A DNA stretch of 64,000 nt from assembly GCF_016899755.1 (NCBI RefSeq), contig NZ_JACJJC010000001.1:62001-126000 (forward strand), in the 5' to 3' direction. The stretch is from Sutterella massiliensis. GTDB lineage: Bacteria > Pseudomonadota > Gammaproteobacteria > Burkholderiales > Burkholderiaceae_F. The notes under the pieces were generated by a model. The model saw nothing but the letters and a program-made list of their open reading frames with translations. It made no database searches and had not been told where the DNA came from. A program made the translations under genes and the position numbers. Below are positions 32,915 to 42,084 of the stretch, piece after piece. Position 1 is the first letter of the stretch, and each line of letters opens with the position of its first letter.

Positions 32915-33814
32915 ATGACCAAACTGAATCGCCTTGCCGCCGTCGTCGTAGGTCTGACGCTTGCCGCAGCAACAGCTGCGAATGCGGCCGAACTGACGGG
33001 AACGCTCAAGAAAATTCAGGAAACCGGCTCGATCACACTCGGCTATCGCGAGAGTTCCGTTCCCTTCTCCTACCTTGACGCCGAAGGCAAACCGACTGGC
33101 TACGCCTTCCTTGTCTGCAAAGCGGTTGCAGACGCCGCGCAGAAAACGCTTGGCCTTGAGAAGCTCGACGTCAAGTACCAGGCTGTCACATCCGCCAACC
33201 GCATTCCGCTCATTCAGAACGGCACAGTTGACATCGAGTGCGGCTCCACGACGAATTCGATGGTTCGCCAGAAGGAAGCTGCCTTCAGCGTGAGCTATTT
33301 TGGTATTCAGGTTTCTGCGGCTGTCTGGAAATCGAGCGGCATCAACACCATCAAAGATCTCAATGGCAAGAACGTCGCCGTCACGTCCGGCACGACCTCA
33401 GTCGCGCTCATGAAGAAGTTTGAGAAGAAAAACGGCATCAAGGTCCGCTTTCTCATGACGAAGGACTTCGCCGAAGCCATGCAGCTCGTCGCGCAGAAGC
33501 GTGCTGACGCATTCGTGCTCGATGACGTGCTGCTCGCGGGGCAGATCGCCAACCTTCCCAACCCGCAGGACTTCAAGATCCTTGACGAAGCGCTTTCGGT
33601 CGAGCCCTACGGCGCCATGTTCCGCAAGGACGATCCGCAGTTCAAAACCCTCGTCGACAAGACCGTCACCGACATGATCAAATCGGGCGAACTCAGCAAG
33701 CTTTATCACACTTGGTTTGAGGAGCCGATTCCGCCCAAGAACGTCAACCTCAACTTCAAGATGAACAAGTTCACGCAGGAACTTTTTGCGAATCCCTCGG
33801 ACAAGGGCATCTGA
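32915..33814 (+). CDS. gltI: Glutamate/aspartate-type ABC transporter periplasmic binding protein
   Basis: The 299-residue protein has a signal peptide (MTKLNRLAAVVVGLTLAAA, cleavage after about ANA at 24). A family 3 solute-binding domain follows, with GYRESSVPFSYLD, DIECGSTTNSMVRQ and the hinge segment VTSGTTSVALMK. Length and motifs match E. coli GltI, which delivers glutamate and aspartate to GltJKL. An AAGGAG ribosome site precedes the ATG. Expression is probably nitrogen-controlled through sigma-54. Confidence 0.94.
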   Translation: MTKLNRLAAVVVGLTLAAATAANAAELTGTLKKIQETGSITLGYRESSVPFSYLDAEGKPTGYAFLVCKAVADAAQKTLGLEKLDVKYQAVTSANRIPLIQNGTVDIECGSTTNSMVRQKEAAFSVSYFGIQVSAAVWKSSGINTIKDLNGKNVAVTSGTTSVALMKKFEKKNGIKVRFLMTKDFAEAMQLVAQKRADAFVLDDVLLAGQIANLPNPQDFKILDEALSVEPYGAMFRKDDPQFKTLVDKTVTDMIKSGELSKLYHTWFEEPIPPKNVNLNFKMNKFTQELFANPSDKGI

Positions 33815-33826
33815 GTTAGGGCAACC

Positions 33827-33971
33827 GGAACCGGCCGCGATTCACCGGTTCCACCGTTTTCTCCCTGCACGGCAAGCTAGCTCATGAAGCCGTGCAGGGA
33901 GCTTCTTGCCTCGCTCGAGTGAGGCAGGTTTATCCAGCTCCGATTGCGGCCCGAACCCTTCGTCGGGCCGC
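33827..33971 (+). repeat. Four consecutive hairpins between gltI and gltJ
   Basis: Perfect inverted repeats occur at 33827-33834/33845-33852 (GGAACCGG), 33861-33873/33889-33901 (CTCCCTGCACGGC), 33907-33912/33921-33926 (TGCCTC) and 33946-33953/33964-33971 (GCGGCCCG). The second has a 13-pair stem. They fill the 191-base spacer. Such stems after a binding-protein gene usually stabilise its mRNA or reduce read-through into the permease genes. Confidence 0.75.
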
Positions 33972-34005
33972 ACGGGCAAACAAGAATAAAAAAAGAGGCT
34001 TACGC

Positions 34006-34740
34006 ATGGCGCTCAACTTCAACCTGAGTTCCCTTACGGAAACGTCGCTTCTGAGCGACGATCCCTGGTGGCTCTATATTCTCGGCGGCGCGGGCTGGAC
34101 AATCGGTCTGATGCTTTCAGCTTTCGCGCTCGCGCTGTTGCTCGGCATCATCGTCGGCACACTTCGCACGCTTGACAACAAGCCACTTCGCATTCTGAGC
34201 GAGGGATGGATTGAACTCTTTCGCAACATCCCGCTGATTGTTCAGATTTTCATCTGGTTTTTTGTCGTCCCGGAATTCATCCCCTGGTACAAGGAATGGA
34301 TGATCGAGAACGATCCGATCTGGTCACAGTTTTTTACGGCCTTCATCTGCATGGGACTCTTTACGTCGTCGCGCGTGGCCGAACAGGTTCGTTCTGGCAT
34401 CTCGTCGATCCCGAAGGGACTCCCGAACGCCGCTCGTGCACTCGGCATGACACGTCTGCAGGGGTACCTTTACGTGGTCATTCCGATGGCAATGCGCATC
34501 ATCGTCCCGCCGCTGACGAGCGAAGCGATGAATCTGGTCAAAAACACCGCTGTGGCCCTCACAATCGGACTTCCGGAGCTGACGATGCGCGCCAACGAAA
34601 TGGGTGAAAACACCTTCCAGTTCTTCGCTGCGTACCTCTGGGCGACGATCATCTACATCGTTATTGCGCTCGCCGTGAACACGTTTATGGGCTTCGTTGA
34701 GAAGCGTTGCGCCATCCCCGGCTTTATTGCCTCGAAGTAA
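34006..34740 (+). CDS. gltJ: Glutamate/aspartate ABC transporter permease GltJ
   Basis: The 244-residue inner-membrane permease has about five transmembrane helices and the EAA loop (ARALGMTRLQGYLYVVIPMAMRIIVPPL). Its N-terminal LSSLTETSLLSDDPWWLYILGGAGWTIGL region resembles GltJ. I chose the ATG at 34006; the frame is open further upstream but would run back into the hairpin array. It is followed 11 bases later by gltK. Confidence 0.93.
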   Translation: MALNFNLSSLTETSLLSDDPWWLYILGGAGWTIGLMLSAFALALLLGIIVGTLRTLDNKPLRILSEGWIELFRNIPLIVQIFIWFFVVPEFIPWYKEWMIENDPIWSQFFTAFICMGLFTSSRVAEQVRSGISSIPKGLPNAARALGMTRLQGYLYVVIPMAMRIIVPPLTSEAMNLVKNTAVALTIGLPELTMRANEMGENTFQFFAAYLWATIIYIVIALAVNTFMGFVEKRCAIPGFIASK

Positions 34741-34751
34741 GGAGCGCCGAC

Positions 34752-35435
34752 ATGTCGATTGATTTCACCTCCATCACCGGCTCGGCTGATTACATCCTCT
34801 CGGGCATCCGCTACACGCTCGAGCTCACCGCCATCACCGCCGTTGGCGGCCTTGCGCTTGGCACTGCGCTCGCACTCTGCCGGCTCTCGCGCAACAAGTT
34901 CCTCTCGAACTTCTCGCGTTTTTACACGAATCTCATGCGTGCGGTCCCGCTCGTTCTGATCCTATTCTGGTTCTTCCTGCTGATGCCGGAAGTTCTCAAA
35001 GTGATCCTCGGGCTCGATCACCCGGTCATGATCGGTGCAGATCTCACCGCAATCATCACGTTCGTACTCTTTGAAGCGGCGTATTTTTCGGAAATTATGC
35101 GAGCGGGCATTCAGTCGGTGAGCAAGGGACAGCTCTCGGCGGCCAAAGCACTTGGACTTCGCTACGGTCAGACCATGCGCTACATCGTGCTTCCGCAGGC
35201 CGTGCGCAACATGCTTCCCGTGCTTCTGACGCAGCTCATCATTCTCTTTCAGGATACGAGTTTGGTGTATGTTATTAGCGGCAACGACTTTATGGGTGCC
35301 GTTACCAAGATCGCACAGCGTGACGGCCAGCTCGTTTTAATGTACTCTTTCGCCGCTTTGTGCTACTTAGCCGTGTCGTTCTCGCTTTCCATGCTGGTGC
35401 GCCGCGTGCAGTCGAAAATGGCCTCCGCGCGTTAA
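34752..35435 (+). CDS. gltK: Glutamate/aspartate ABC transporter permease GltK
   Basis: The 227-residue permease pairs with GltJ. It has about five helices and the EAA loop AKALGLRYGQTMRYIVLPQAVRNMLPVL. The ATG at 34752 follows a GGAG ribosome site at 34741. The C-terminal helix ends in a basic tail. The gene is third in the gltIJKL operon, 32 bases ahead of gltL. Confidence 0.93.
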   Translation: MSIDFTSITGSADYILSGIRYTLELTAITAVGGLALGTALALCRLSRNKFLSNFSRFYTNLMRAVPLVLILFWFFLLMPEVLKVILGLDHPVMIGADLTAIITFVLFEAAYFSEIMRAGIQSVSKGQLSAAKALGLRYGQTMRYIVLPQAVRNMLPVLLTQLIILFQDTSLVYVISGNDFMGAVTKIAQRDGQLVLMYSFAALCYLAVSFSLSMLVRRVQSKMASAR

Positions 35436-35467
35436 CTCTATAGCGGACCTCATCAGGAAAATTTCCC

Positions 35468-36202
35468 ATGGCAATGATTGAAATTAAGAACATCAGCAAG
35501 TGGTATGGCAACTTCCAGGTGCTGAAGAACTGTTCCGTGAACGTCGAAAAGGGTGAAGTCGTCGTCGTTTGCGGCCCTTCGGGCTCGGGCAAGTCGACGC
35601 TCATCAAGACGGTCAATGCGCTCGAACCCTTCCAGCAGGGCGAGATCATCGTCGACGGCATTTCCGTGGGCGACCCGAAGACGGATCTGCCGAAGCTGCG
35701 CAGCCGCGTGGGCATGGTGTTCCAGCACTTCGAGCTCTTCCCGCACCTGTCGATCCGCGAAAACCTCGTTCTCGCCCAGATGAAGGTCCTCGGCCGCGGC
35801 CGTGAAGAAGCCGAAGAACGTGGTCTTAAGCTCCTTGATCGTGTCGGACTCCTGAAGCATGCCGACAAGTTCCCTGGTCAGATGTCCGGCGGCCAGCAGC
35901 AGCGCGTCGCCATCGCTCGCGCGCTCGCCATGGACCCCGTCTGCATGCTCTTTGACGAACCGACCTCTGCGCTTGACCCGGAAATGATCAACGAAGTGCT
36001 TGACGTGATGGTGAACCTCGCCAAGGAAGGCATGACCATGATGGTCGTCACGCACGAAATGGGTTTTGCCCGCAAGGTGGCCGATCGCGTGATCTTTATG
36101 GACGCGGGAGAAATCATCGAAAACCTTCCGGGGCAGGAATTCTTCAATGCACCGCACACCGATCGCGCGCAGAAGTTCCTCTCGAAGATCCTCAATCACT
36201 AA
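35468..36202 (+). CDS. gltL: Glutamate/aspartate ABC transporter ATP-binding protein GltL
   Basis: The 244-residue ATPase has GPSGSGKST (36-44), the [16 protein letters not shown]-loop, [32 protein letters not shown] and the [16 protein letters not shown] switch. These are marks of polar amino-acid transporter ATPases. It powers GltJK. An ATG two codons downstream is an equally possible start. A terminator closes the operon. Confidence 0.95.
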   Translation: MAMIEIKNISKWYGNFQVLKNCSVNVEKGEVVVVCGPSGSGKSTLIKTVNALEPFQQGEIIVDGISVGDPKTDLPKLRSRVGMVFQHFELFPHLSIRENLVLAQMKVLGRGREEAEERGLKLLDRVGLLKHADKFPGQMSGGQQQRVAIARALAMDPVCMLFDEPTSALDPEMINEVLDVMVNLAKEGMTMMVVTHEMGFARKVADRVIFMDAGEIIENLPGQEFFNAPHTDRAQKFLSKILNH

Positions 36203-36223
36203 TTCGATCCTCGAATAGCCTCA

Positions 36224-36262
36224 AATCCCGCGCCGGGCATGCCGGCCGCGGGATTTTTTGTT
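36224..36262 (+). terminator. Intrinsic terminator of gltIJKL
   Basis: AATCCCGCG at 36224-36232 pairs with CGCGGGATT at 36247-36255; an inner CCGG pairing tightens the loop, and a T-rich run follows. Confidence 0.85.
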
Positions 36263-36352
36263 TCAACTGCCCCAGGGCCTCAGCGCTTTCGATCGTTCGA
36301 TCAAAAGGTATCATTAACAGATTGACAGTCCTTTTTTTCGCAGGGGTCTCCA

Positions 36353-37342
36353 ATGCCCACAATTTTCAATGCCGAGGCGGCGGTATGCCTCGGGCGCGAC
36401 GTATTGCTGCACGAGGCCGACGCCGTTCGCCGTGCGGCGGATAGGATCGCCGAAACGCCCGACTTTGCAGAAGCGGTCCGCCTGATCATCGGCTGTAAAG
36501 GACGCCTTGTCGTGAGCGGCGTTGGCAAGTCCGGTCATATCGGCCGCAAGCTTGCTGCGACGTTTGCCTCTACGGGTACGCCTGCCTTTTTCGTTCATGC
36601 TGCAGAAGCCGCACATGGCGACCTCGGCATGATCACCAAGGACGATATCGTGCTCGGCATTTCCTATTCGGGCGAAACGAACGAACTTCTCATGATCGTC
36701 CCGACGCTCAAGCGCGAAGGAGCCACGCTCATCGCCATGACTGGCAACCCCGAATCGAGCCTCGCCAAGCACGCCGACCTTCATATCAACTGCCATGTCG
36801 AACGCGAAGCCTGTCCGCTCAACCTGGCGCCGACAAGTTCGACGACCTGCACGCTCGCGCTTGGCGATGCACTTGCCGTCGCCTGCCTGTCGGCCAAGGG
36901 CTTCCGCAAGGAAGATTTCGCGCGTAGCCACCCTGGCGGTGCTCTCGGTCGTCGTCTGCTCATCCATGTCGAAGACGTCATGCGCTGCGGCGAGGCCGTT
37001 CCGAGCGTAACACCCGAAACGTTGATGCTCGAGGCAGTTCGTGAAATTACCCGAAAGCACATCGGGATGACAGCCGTTGTCGATCACGAACGCAAAGTGG
37101 TCGGCATCTTCACCGAAGGCGACCTGCGCCGTCTGATCGAACGCGTCGGCGATATTCGCAACGTAAAGATTGGAGACGTCATGACGAGGAGCCCGCATAC
37201 GATCGGTGCAAACGAGCTTGCCGCTGCCGCTGCCAAGCAGCTCGAACAGTTCCAGTGCAATCAGCTTCTCGTCACCGATGCCGAAGGACGCCTGATCGGC
37301 GCACTCCACATGCACGACCTCATGGAAGCAAAGGTGATCTAA
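36353..37342 (+). CDS. kdsD: Arabinose-5-phosphate isomerase
   Basis: The 329-residue protein has a SIS sugar-isomerase domain (SGVGKSGHIGRKLAATFASTGTPAFFVHAAEAAHGDLGM) and two C-terminal CBS domains (about 205-329). It converts ribulose-5-phosphate to arabinose-5-phosphate, the first step to KDO of lipopolysaccharide. It starts the block kdsD-kdsC-lptC-lptA-lptB-rpoN, in the same order as in many proteobacteria. Confidence 0.96.
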   Translation: MPTIFNAEAAVCLGRDVLLHEADAVRRAADRIAETPDFAEAVRLIIGCKGRLVVSGVGKSGHIGRKLAATFASTGTPAFFVHAAEAAHGDLGMITKDDIVLGISYSGETNELLMIVPTLKREGATLIAMTGNPESSLAKHADLHINCHVEREACPLNLAPTSSTTCTLALGDALAVACLSAKGFRKEDFARSHPGGALGRRLLIHVEDVMRCGEAVPSVTPETLMLEAVREITRKHIGMTAVVDHERKVVGIFTEGDLRRLIERVGDIRNVKIGDVMTRSPHTIGANELAAAAAKQLEQFQCNQLLVTDAEGRLIGALHMHDLMEAKVI

Positions 37343-37346
37343 CACT

Positions 37347-37880
37347 ATGAGTTTCGATGTTCGTCTCACTAAAATTCGTCTTGTGGTACTTGATGTCGAC
37401 GGTGTTCTGAGCGACGGCAGCATTGTTATTTCGCAGACGGGCGAGCTCTTCAAGTCCTTCAATGTTCGCGACGGTCTCGGCATCAAGCTGTTGCAAAGAG
37501 CCGGCATTGAGGTCGCGATTCTCACGGGACGCACGTCTGAGATCGTCGCGCGCCGCGCCGCGGAGCTCGGCATCCGCCAGGTCGAACAAGGCAAGCTCGA
37601 AAAGCGTCCAACTCTACTGCGCATGCTCGAAGCGCTCGACATTCGTCCCGACGAACTTGCCTACATGGGCGACGATTTGCCGGATCTGCCGTGCCTGCGC
37701 GTCGCGGGCTTCGCTGCGACGCCCAAAAATGGCAGCGATGCACTGACCCCGTACGTGCACTGGCGCTCGTCCTTCGACGGCGGTCGCGGTGCCGTTCGCG
37801 AGCTTGCCGAGCGCATTCTCAAAGCGCAAGGCAAATGGGACGAACTTGTCGCTTCGCTTTACCTTTCGCAAGGGCAGTAA
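37347..37880 (+). CDS. kdsC: 3-deoxy-D-manno-octulosonate 8-phosphate phosphatase
   Basis: The 177-residue HAD-superfamily phosphatase has LDVDGVLSDG with nucleophile D16 and acid D18, the ILTGRTSEIV threonine motif and the YMGDDLPDLP metal motif. It releases KDO from KDO-8-phosphate. Four bases separate it from kdsD, and its stop directly abuts the lptC start. Confidence 0.96.
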   Translation: MSFDVRLTKIRLVVLDVDGVLSDGSIVISQTGELFKSFNVRDGLGIKLLQRAGIEVAILTGRTSEIVARRAAELGIRQVEQGKLEKRPTLLRMLEALDIRPDELAYMGDDLPDLPCLRVAGFAATPKNGSDALTPYVHWRSSFDGGRGAVRELAERILKAQGKWDELVASLYLSQGQ

Positions 37881-38492
37881 ATGGCACACCGCAGGCTAGT
37901 CATCCGTGAGCGCATCACCGCCATTGTCGGCTCGAGCATCCTGCTCGGGCTCATCGGCCTCAGCTATTACTACTCGATTCAAACGACGCTGAGCGGCCTG
38001 CGCTATATCCCGAGCGAATCGAGCCCGGACTTTACCGCGCAGAACGTCACGCTCACCGACTTCAACGAAAAGGGCGTGGCGACAGAACGCCTCGTCGCCT
38101 CGAGCATGGAACATTTTTCCGACGAGCGGATGCGAGCGCTTGATGCGAGATTCCTGACGCTCGACCCAGCACGCGCGCAAATCACCGCCCGTGCCGATGA
38201 AGCTTGGAGCGACGATGGCCTTGAAACGATCGAGCTTTCGGGCGGCGTGTTCGTTCGCCAGGCGCCGTTTGGCGTTGCCCCGGAAGTTACGTTCCGAACG
38301 GAGTATCTGCGGGGATGGCTTGATACGCACCGCTTCGAAACGGAACATCCCGTCTTTATGACGCGCGGTACGGACACGAGCGAAGCAGCGCGCGGCATGG
38401 TGTACGATAACGTCGCCCGAACCGTTGAGCTGCGCAGCCGCGTCCACACGGTGCTTCATCCGCAGAATTTCCAACAGCCCTCCGCTCAGTGA
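37881..38492 (+). CDS. lptC: LPS export protein LptC
   Basis: The 203-residue protein has one N-terminal transmembrane helix (about 15-33, VGSSILLGLIGLSYYYSIQ) and a periplasmic beta-jellyroll domain with the LptC family pattern (PDFTAQNVTLTDFNEKG). It links the LptBFG transporter to LptA. Its start follows the kdsC stop without a gap, and its end lies close to lptA. Confidence 0.93.
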   Translation: MAHRRLVIRERITAIVGSSILLGLIGLSYYYSIQTTLSGLRYIPSESSPDFTAQNVTLTDFNEKGVATERLVASSMEHFSDERMRALDARFLTLDPARAQITARADEAWSDDGLETIELSGGVFVRQAPFGVAPEVTFRTEYLRGWLDTHRFETEHPVFMTRGTDTSEAARGMVYDNVARTVELRSRVHTVLHPQNFQQPSAQ

Positions 38493-38503
38493 GGCCAATG
38501 ATC

Positions 38504-39100
38504 ATGCAGAAATTCATCGTTGCCGCCATCGCCGCGGCGTTTGTCTCGCCTGTTTTTGCGCTTGCCACGGACCGAGAACAGCCGATCGAAGTCCACGCCG
38601 ATCAGTTCAACGGCGACGAGGTCAAGCAGACAGCCGTCTACTCGGGTAACGTGAGCGTCGATCAGGGGTCGATGAATCTCCTCGGCGCACGCCTCGAGCT
38701 GCGAATCACGCCCAAGGGTTACCGCCAGGCAACCATCACGGGCTCGCCCGCGCGCTTCAAGCAACAGCGCGATCCGAACCCGAAAACGCCTAACATCGAC
38801 GAATGGGTGCACGCACAGGCAAGCCGCATCGTCTATGACGAAGAAACCGACACTGTCACGCTTACGGGCGGCGCCAAGCTCTCCCGCACCGAAAACGGCC
38901 AGCAAAAAGACATGACACAAGGCGAAAAGATTGTCTACGACATGCGATTCGCCCGTTCGAGCGTTGACGGCGGTGTTGTCGGCGGCAAGCGCCAGCGGGT
39001 CACGACGATCATCGCGCCTCGTAGCAACAAGAACGCTGCGCCGCGAGACGGCGCCTCGCTCTCGAGCACCGAAACGCTTTCCGCTCCCGCCAAGCAGTAA
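38504..39100 (+). CDS. lptA: LPS periplasmic transport protein LptA
   Basis: The 198-residue protein has a signal peptide (MQKFIVAAIAAAFVSPVFALA) and an OstA-like jellyroll (IEVHADQFNGDEVKQTAVYSGNVSVDQG). It forms the periplasmic bridge that carries lipopolysaccharide. I chose the ATG at 38504 because GAGG lies nine bases upstream. An ATG at 38498 and a GTG at 38489 overlapping lptC are alternatives. The C-terminal tail is longer and more charged than in E. coli. Confidence 0.93.
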   Translation: MQKFIVAAIAAAFVSPVFALATDREQPIEVHADQFNGDEVKQTAVYSGNVSVDQGSMNLLGARLELRITPKGYRQATITGSPARFKQQRDPNPKTPNIDEWVHAQASRIVYDEETDTVTLTGGAKLSRTENGQQKDMTQGEKIVYDMRFARSSVDGGVVGGKRQRVTTIIAPRSNKNAAPRDGASLSSTETLSAPAKQ

Positions 39101-39110
39101 TTTTTGAAGA

Positions 39111-39896
39111 ATGACCGCGAACGAACTCAACCGCGATGCACCGCTGCACCGCCGCGTCCACACGCTTGAAGCCAAAGGGCTCAAGAAGCACTATGGATCG
39201 CGCCGCGTTGTCAACGGCGTCGATCTCTCCGTGAAGTCCGGTGAAGTCGTCGGCCTGCTCGGTCCGAACGGCGCCGGCAAGACAACGACCTTCTACATGG
39301 TCGTCGGCCTCGTGGTCGCCGACGACGGCAGCATCGAACTGGACGGCCAGTCGATTCTGCACATGCCGATTTTCAAGCGTGCGCGCCTCGGCCTTTCCTA
39401 CCTGCCGCAGGAAGCAAGCGTTTTCCGCAAGCTTACTGTCGAAGAAAACATCAAGGCCATTCTCGAGCTGCAGCAAGACGACAACGGCCGACCGCTCGGC
39501 AAGAAGGAAATCAACGAGCGCCTCGAAATGCTTCTGGACGAGTTGCAGATTCAGCATATCCGTACCAACACGGCGCTCTCGCTTTCCGGGGGCGAACGCC
39601 GCCGAACGGAAATTGCACGCGCACTTGCGGCCAATCCACGCTTCATTCTGCTTGACGAACCTTTCGCCGGCGTCGACCCAATCGCCGTCATCGAAATTCA
39701 GCGAATCGTTCGATTCCTCAAGGAGCGCAACATCGGCATTCTGATCACCGACCACAATGTCCGTGAAACGCTTGCCATTTGCGATCACGCCTACATCATC
39801 AACGAGGGCCGTGTTCTCGCCTCGGGCCTGCCCGACGAGATCATCAACAATCCCGACGTCCGAGCCTTCTACCTCGGCGACAATTTCAGCATGTAG
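39111..39896 (+). CDS. lptB: LPS export ABC transporter ATP-binding protein LptB
   Basis: The 261-residue ATPase has [42 protein letters not shown] and the [10 protein letters not shown] switch characteristic of LptB. It powers extraction of lipopolysaccharide from the inner membrane with LptFG. The N-terminal 20 residues are an extension relative to the usual start. It lies between lptA and rpoN, as in many proteobacteria. Confidence 0.97.
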   Translation: MTANELNRDAPLHRRVHTLEAKGLKKHYGSRRVVNGVDLSVKSGEVVGLLGPNGAGKTTTFYMVVGLVVADDGSIELDGQSILHMPIFKRARLGLSYLPQEASVFRKLTVEENIKAILELQQDDNGRPLGKKEINERLEMLLDELQIQHIRTNTALSLSGGERRRTEIARALAANPRFILLDEPFAGVDPIAVIEIQRIVRFLKERNIGILITDHNVRETLAICDHAYIINEGRVLASGLPDEIINNPDVRAFYLGDNFSM

Positions 39897-39947
39897 CGCC
39901 AAGGCGGGTGCCTTCGATTTCTCGAGCGCCCGTCCATTTTTTATCCG

Positions 39948-41441
39948 ATGCTGACCAACAGCCTAACCGTCCTCCAAACACAGCAGCAGGCGCTCGCACC
40001 ACAACAGCAGTTTGCCCTCAAGGTGCTACAGATGCCCGCGGCAGAACTTCTTGCCGAAGCCGAACTCGCTGCACAAGAAAACCCCTTTCTCGAACGAGAC
40101 GAACTCTCGACCCCGTTACCCGTCAACGTAACGACGGGCATCGAGCGTGAGGACGCCTCGCAACCCGGAGAGTCCGCCGACCGCTTCGGTGAAACGCCTC
40201 CCGGCGTCACCGAGCAGAGTCCGCTCGAGCGCATTTACACCGAGTGGCCGGCAGCAAGCGGCTCGTATCGCGACGACATTTCACCCGTCGAACAAGTTGC
40301 GCAACCCGAATCGCTCAGAAAGCGCCTTCTTGCCGAGCTCGCCTCGCTCGCGTTGGCGCACACCGAGCACCTGCTAGTTGAATGCCTCATTGAAGAGCTT
40401 GACGAGCGCGGCTTCCTCTCGACACCGCTTGCAGAAGTTGCGCAGAGCTACCGGCAGGTTGCCGATGTGCCGCTTGAAGCGTGGTCGACTGCCCTTAAGA
40501 CGCTTCAGACATTCGATCCGCCCGGCGTCGGCGCAGCCTCGGCCGTTGAAGCGCTTGTCATCGAAACGCAGCGTGCCTGTGACGACGGCCTTGTCTCAAA
40601 AGCGGGCGCGGATCTCCTTTGCGAAATTCTCAAGAACGACCTGAGCGCACTCGCTAAGCGCGACATGAAGCGCTTGCGTTCGGTTTTCAAGCGCATCGGC
40701 ATGCCAGAAGACGAGGCGATCCTTGAGGAGGCGCTCGAATTCGTCACGCACTTGAACCCTCATCCTGCAGCCGACTTCTCGGTCGAGGCACCGCAGTATG
40801 TCGTCGCTGACCTGCTCGTTGTTCGTGCCGAGGCATCTGAAAAAGGCGCCTCGCCCTGGCTCGTTCACCTTAACCCCAATGCGGTTCCGCAGTTGCGGCT
40901 CTCGAGCAGCTCGCACCTTGCTTCGTTTGACGAGCACTCGCCCCTCGCTCGCTATCTGCGAGAAGCCAGGAACCTTGTCGCCGCACTTGAAGCGCGCCAT
41001 GCAACGCTCCTTGCCGCTGCACGCTTTGCTGTGGATCGGCAGGCCCAATTTTTTGATGCCGGCGCAAGTGCACTCGTGCCGCTCACAATTCAGGAAACGG
41101 CAGCCGCGCTCGGTCTTTCGGAGTCCACCGTGTCGCGTGCCGTATCGGGGAAATTTCTGCAAACGCCCAAAGGAACGATCGAGCTGCGCACCCTTTTCAC
41201 CCGAGCCGCACTTAAGGGCGGAGAAGCGCGCGGCGAGAGCATTTCACAGCAGAAGATCCGAAGCCGCATCGCCGAAATCATCCGCACGGAATCCCCCGAA
41301 GCCCCGCTTTCAGACCAGGCCCTCACGGACTGCCTCGTCAAAGAGGGATGCGACATCACCCGACGAACGGTGGCAAAATACCGCGATCTTGAAGGCATTC
41401 CCCCTGCGCGATTGAGAGCGCGCAGACTCTCCCAGTCATGA
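39948..41441 (+). CDS. rpoN: RNA polymerase sigma-54 factor
   Basis: The 497-residue protein has a Gln-rich region I (LTVLQTQQQALAPQQQFALKVLQM), which binds activators, then an acidic region II. The core-binding and DNA-binding region III follows, with a helix-turn-helix at SESTVSRAVSGKFLQTPKGTIELR. The C-terminal RpoN box reads ARRTVAKYR in place of the usual ARRTVAKYRE-type ending, here RRTVAKYRDLEGIP. It reads -24/-12 promoters such as that of gltIJKL. Its stop overlaps the ptsN start. Confidence 0.97.
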   Translation: MLTNSLTVLQTQQQALAPQQQFALKVLQMPAAELLAEAELAAQENPFLERDELSTPLPVNVTTGIEREDASQPGESADRFGETPPGVTEQSPLERIYTEWPAASGSYRDDISPVEQVAQPESLRKRLLAELASLALAHTEHLLVECLIEELDERGFLSTPLAEVAQSYRQVADVPLEAWSTALKTLQTFDPPGVGAASAVEALVIETQRACDDGLVSKAGADLLCEILKNDLSALAKRDMKRLRSVFKRIGMPEDEAILEEALEFVTHLNPHPAADFSVEAPQYVVADLLVVRAEASEKGASPWLVHLNPNAVPQLRLSSSSHLASFDEHSPLARYLREARNLVAALEARHATLLAAARFAVDRQAQFFDAGASALVPLTIQETAAALGLSESTVSRAVSGKFLQTPKGTIELRTLFTRAALKGGEARGESISQQKIRSRIAEIIRTESPEAPLSDQALTDCLVKEGCDITRRTVAKYRDLEGIPPARLRARRLSQS

Positions 41442-41935
41442 ATCTTCTCTCGCAGTACCTCACCATAGACACCGTCAGACTCGACATCGACGTCGTGAGC
41501 CGCAAGCGGCTCTTTGAAGAAGCCTCTTTTGCCATTGAAACTGCCTACGGTGAAGACCACGATACCGTTTTCGAGGCCCTCATGGCGCGAGAGCGTCTCG
41601 GCTCCACTGCGCTCGGACACGGCTGCGCAGTGCCGCACGGGCGCCTCGAGTCGCTGCAGGAGCCCGCACTCGTTCTGCTCAGAACGAAGCAGCCCATCGC
41701 CTACGATGCGCCTGACGACAAGCCCGTGCGGCTCTTCATGACGTTGCTTGTCCCCCAAGACAATCCCGAAGAACACCTGCAGATCCTTCGCGAAATTGCG
41801 GCACTCTTCGCCGACGACGCCGTGCGCGAAGGCCTCCTCAACACGACGGAAGCCGTGGGGGCGTGCGAACTCATCGCAAACTGGAATTCTCCTTTTGCCG
41901 AGCAACCCGCTGCTACGAGCACTCACGAGGCCTGA
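41438..41935 (+). CDS. ptsN: PTS IIA-like nitrogen regulatory protein PtsN
   Basis: The 165-residue EIIA-Ntr has LGHGCAVPHGRL with the phosphorylated H67 and the family's RLFMTLLVPQDNPEEHLQIL segment. It belongs to the nitrogen PTS, which tunes potassium transport and stress in other proteobacteria. Its ATG overlaps the rpoN stop (ATGA). The ribosome hibernation gene often found between rpoN and ptsN is absent here. Confidence 0.95.
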   Translation: MNLLSQYLTIDTVRLDIDVVSRKRLFEEASFAIETAYGEDHDTVFEALMARERLGSTALGHGCAVPHGRLESLQEPALVLLRTKQPIAYDAPDDKPVRLFMTLLVPQDNPEEHLQILREIAALFADDAVREGLLNTTEAVGACELIANWNSPFAEQPAATSTHEA

Positions 41936-42084
41936 TTCTGCCAACAGCGTCTCGAAAAGCCTTTTGCTAAAGACGCTTTTCGGGCACCCGAGCGCGCATC
42001 GGGACGATCAAACTGCTAAAACAGACGCTGGCCGAGCAATGCTCATGCCGCTTTTCAATCCACCGTCCTGATAGTGTTTCGCCC

